The position numbers and the translations under genes were made by a program. The notes under the pieces were generated by a model. It saw only the letters and a program-made list of their open reading frames with translations, had not been told where the DNA came from and did not search any database. This document shows positions 5,107 to 5,608 of a DNA stretch of 5,608 nt, piece after piece. The first letter of the stretch is position 1, and the number at the start of each line of letters is the position of its first letter. The DNA is from an uncultured Erysipelotrichaceae bacterium (GTDB lineage: Bacteria; Bacillota_I; Bacilli_A; RFN20; CAG-826): NCBI GenBank assembly GCA_902800255.1, contig CADCDV010000042.1, forward strand, positions 1-5,608. The letters run 5' to 3'.

Positions 5107-5150
5107 CGAAAAAGAGAGAAAGAAACAGTCAACGAAGGTAAAATGGGAAT

Positions 5151-5608
5151 ATGAAAAGACGTAGGGGTTACATAATCGGGCTAATCGCTGCTTTCTCTTT
5201 TTCTGTCGCCTCCTGCGTCAATGACCCTGCTCTTTCATCTCAAGAAGAGACCATTGAGTCTTCTTTGTCTTCTTCGAGCAAGAGATCTTCATCGAGAACC
5301 GTAGAGCAAACATCCATCGATCCAATCGCTCTTTTGAACTTCGAGTTAAACGAAGATGGTGAGAGCTATTCTGTAAGCGCTAAAGGAGACGTCATCAGAG
5401 AACTCAAGATACCTTCGACTCATAATGGCTTACCAGTCACTTCCATATCGAGACTCGGTTTTGTTTTTTGTAATAACCTCAAGAAGGTCGAAATGCCTGA
5501 CACCATAACTTCAGTAGGGGAAAGCGCCTTCGTTGGATGTAAGTCTTTGGAAGAGGTGACCCTTTCTAAGAACCTTCTCTCCCTTAGTAACTCGATGTTT
5601 TATAATTG
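5151..5608 (+). CDS. Secreted lipoprotein with BspA-type leucine-rich repeats, 3' end outside the window
   Basis: 152 residues are visible with no stop. The N-terminus is a lipoprotein signal peptide: basic MKRRRG, a hydrophobic core (residues 7-20), and the lipobox V-A-S-C with Cys22 as the lipid-modified residue. A Ser/Glu-rich linker follows (about 27-50, including a run of serines), typical of lipoproteins that reach away from the membrane. From about residue 60 a beta-rich start (NFELNEDGESYSV) leads into LRR_5/BspA-like repeats: IRELKIPSTHNGLPVTSI, then NNLKKVEMPDTITSVGESAFVGC, then KSLEEVTLSKNLLSL. Such proteins are surface-exposed and often bind host or microbial ligands; the ligand cannot be told here. 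ATG 5151 is chosen because the ATG at 5143 stops after three codons; GAAGG (5134-5138) lies 12 nt upstream. Six of 7 arginine codons are AGA/AGG, as in the electron-transfer genes and unlike the abiE pair. Confidence 0.85.
   Translation, partial: MKRRRGYIIGLIAAFSFSVASCVNDPALSSQEETIESSLSSSSKRSSSRTVEQTSIDPIALLNFELNEDGESYSVSAKGDVIRELKIPSTHNGLPVTSISRLGFVFCNNLKKVEMPDTITSVGESAFVGCKSLEEVTLSKNLLSLSNSMFYN

Larger units (their letters stand above)
4855..5150. other. Gap of 296 nt between the toxin and lipoprotein genes
   Basis: No convincing protein gene. It contains half of a 9-bp inverted repeat (GAGAACGCG at 4830-4838 in the toxin end, CGCGTTCTC at 4883-4891), a G+C-rich foldable stretch (4953-5033), an intrinsic terminator (5025-5052), and the promoter and ribosome site of the lipoprotein gene. 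No clear terminator follows the toxin stop before 5025, so toxin transcripts may run to that point. Confidence 0.6.

Noticed and set aside
4980..5608. Attachment-site duplicate of the tRNA-Met 3' end downstream of the abiE pair
   Set aside because: I looked for a repeat of the tRNA end after the toxin gene and found none, so tRNA-directed integration of the pair is not shown.
1..5608. CRISPR array, transposase or insertion sequence
   Set aside because: No regularly spaced repeats, no transposase or integrase frame, and no terminal inverted repeats with target duplications were seen.

Overview
The window looks like a chromosomal piece from a low- to mid-GC member of the Bacilli/Firmicutes, perhaps one of the uncultured gut lineages near the Mollicutes and Erysipelotrichia. 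This is inference from gene content (ApbE, EetA-like and EetB-like proteins, a serine-rich lipoprotein with BspA-type repeats), the AGA/AGG-biased arginine codons of most genes, and A+T-rich spacers with Firmicute-type promoters and terminators. I cannot name a genus.

Region 1 (1-2633), all on the + strand, resembles part of a flavin-based extracellular electron transfer locus. It holds the C-terminal third of an ApbE-type FMN transferase, a 295-nt A+T-rich gap, a DUF4303-like protein, an EetA-like protein with NusG domain II, an EetB-like Gx_transp membrane protein, and an unrecognised acidic protein overlapping eetB by 11 nt. A strong 15-bp terminator closes it. In the known system the transferase loads FMN onto an exported carrier, while EetA and EetB sit in the membrane on the electron path from an NADH dehydrogenase through demethylmenaquinone. 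The dehydrogenase, quinone-synthesis genes and flavoprotein carrier are not in this window and may lie upstream.

Region 2 (2634-3052) is a two-gene tRNA operon: a consensus-like promoter, tRNA-Ala(TGC), tRNA-Met(CAT) and an intrinsic terminator. The tRNA-Met has two A.C mismatches in its arms.

Region 3 (3053-4854) is a type IV toxin-antitoxin pair: an AbiEi-like winged-helix antitoxin/regulator followed one base later by an AbiEii-like nucleotidyltransferase toxin. The promoter region carries inverted repeats suited to autoregulation. By hand count, 29 of 33 arginine codons in this pair are CGN, against 5 of 25 in all other genes of the window, so the pair was probably acquired by transfer and sits directly behind the tRNA operon.

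Region 4 (4855-5608) has a 296-nt gap with a compact, G+C-rich, foldable stretch. It ends in a clear terminator whose 5' arm can also pair upstream, giving an attenuator-like or small-RNA-like layout. A gene for a secreted lipoprotein with leucine-rich repeats then starts and runs off the window edge.
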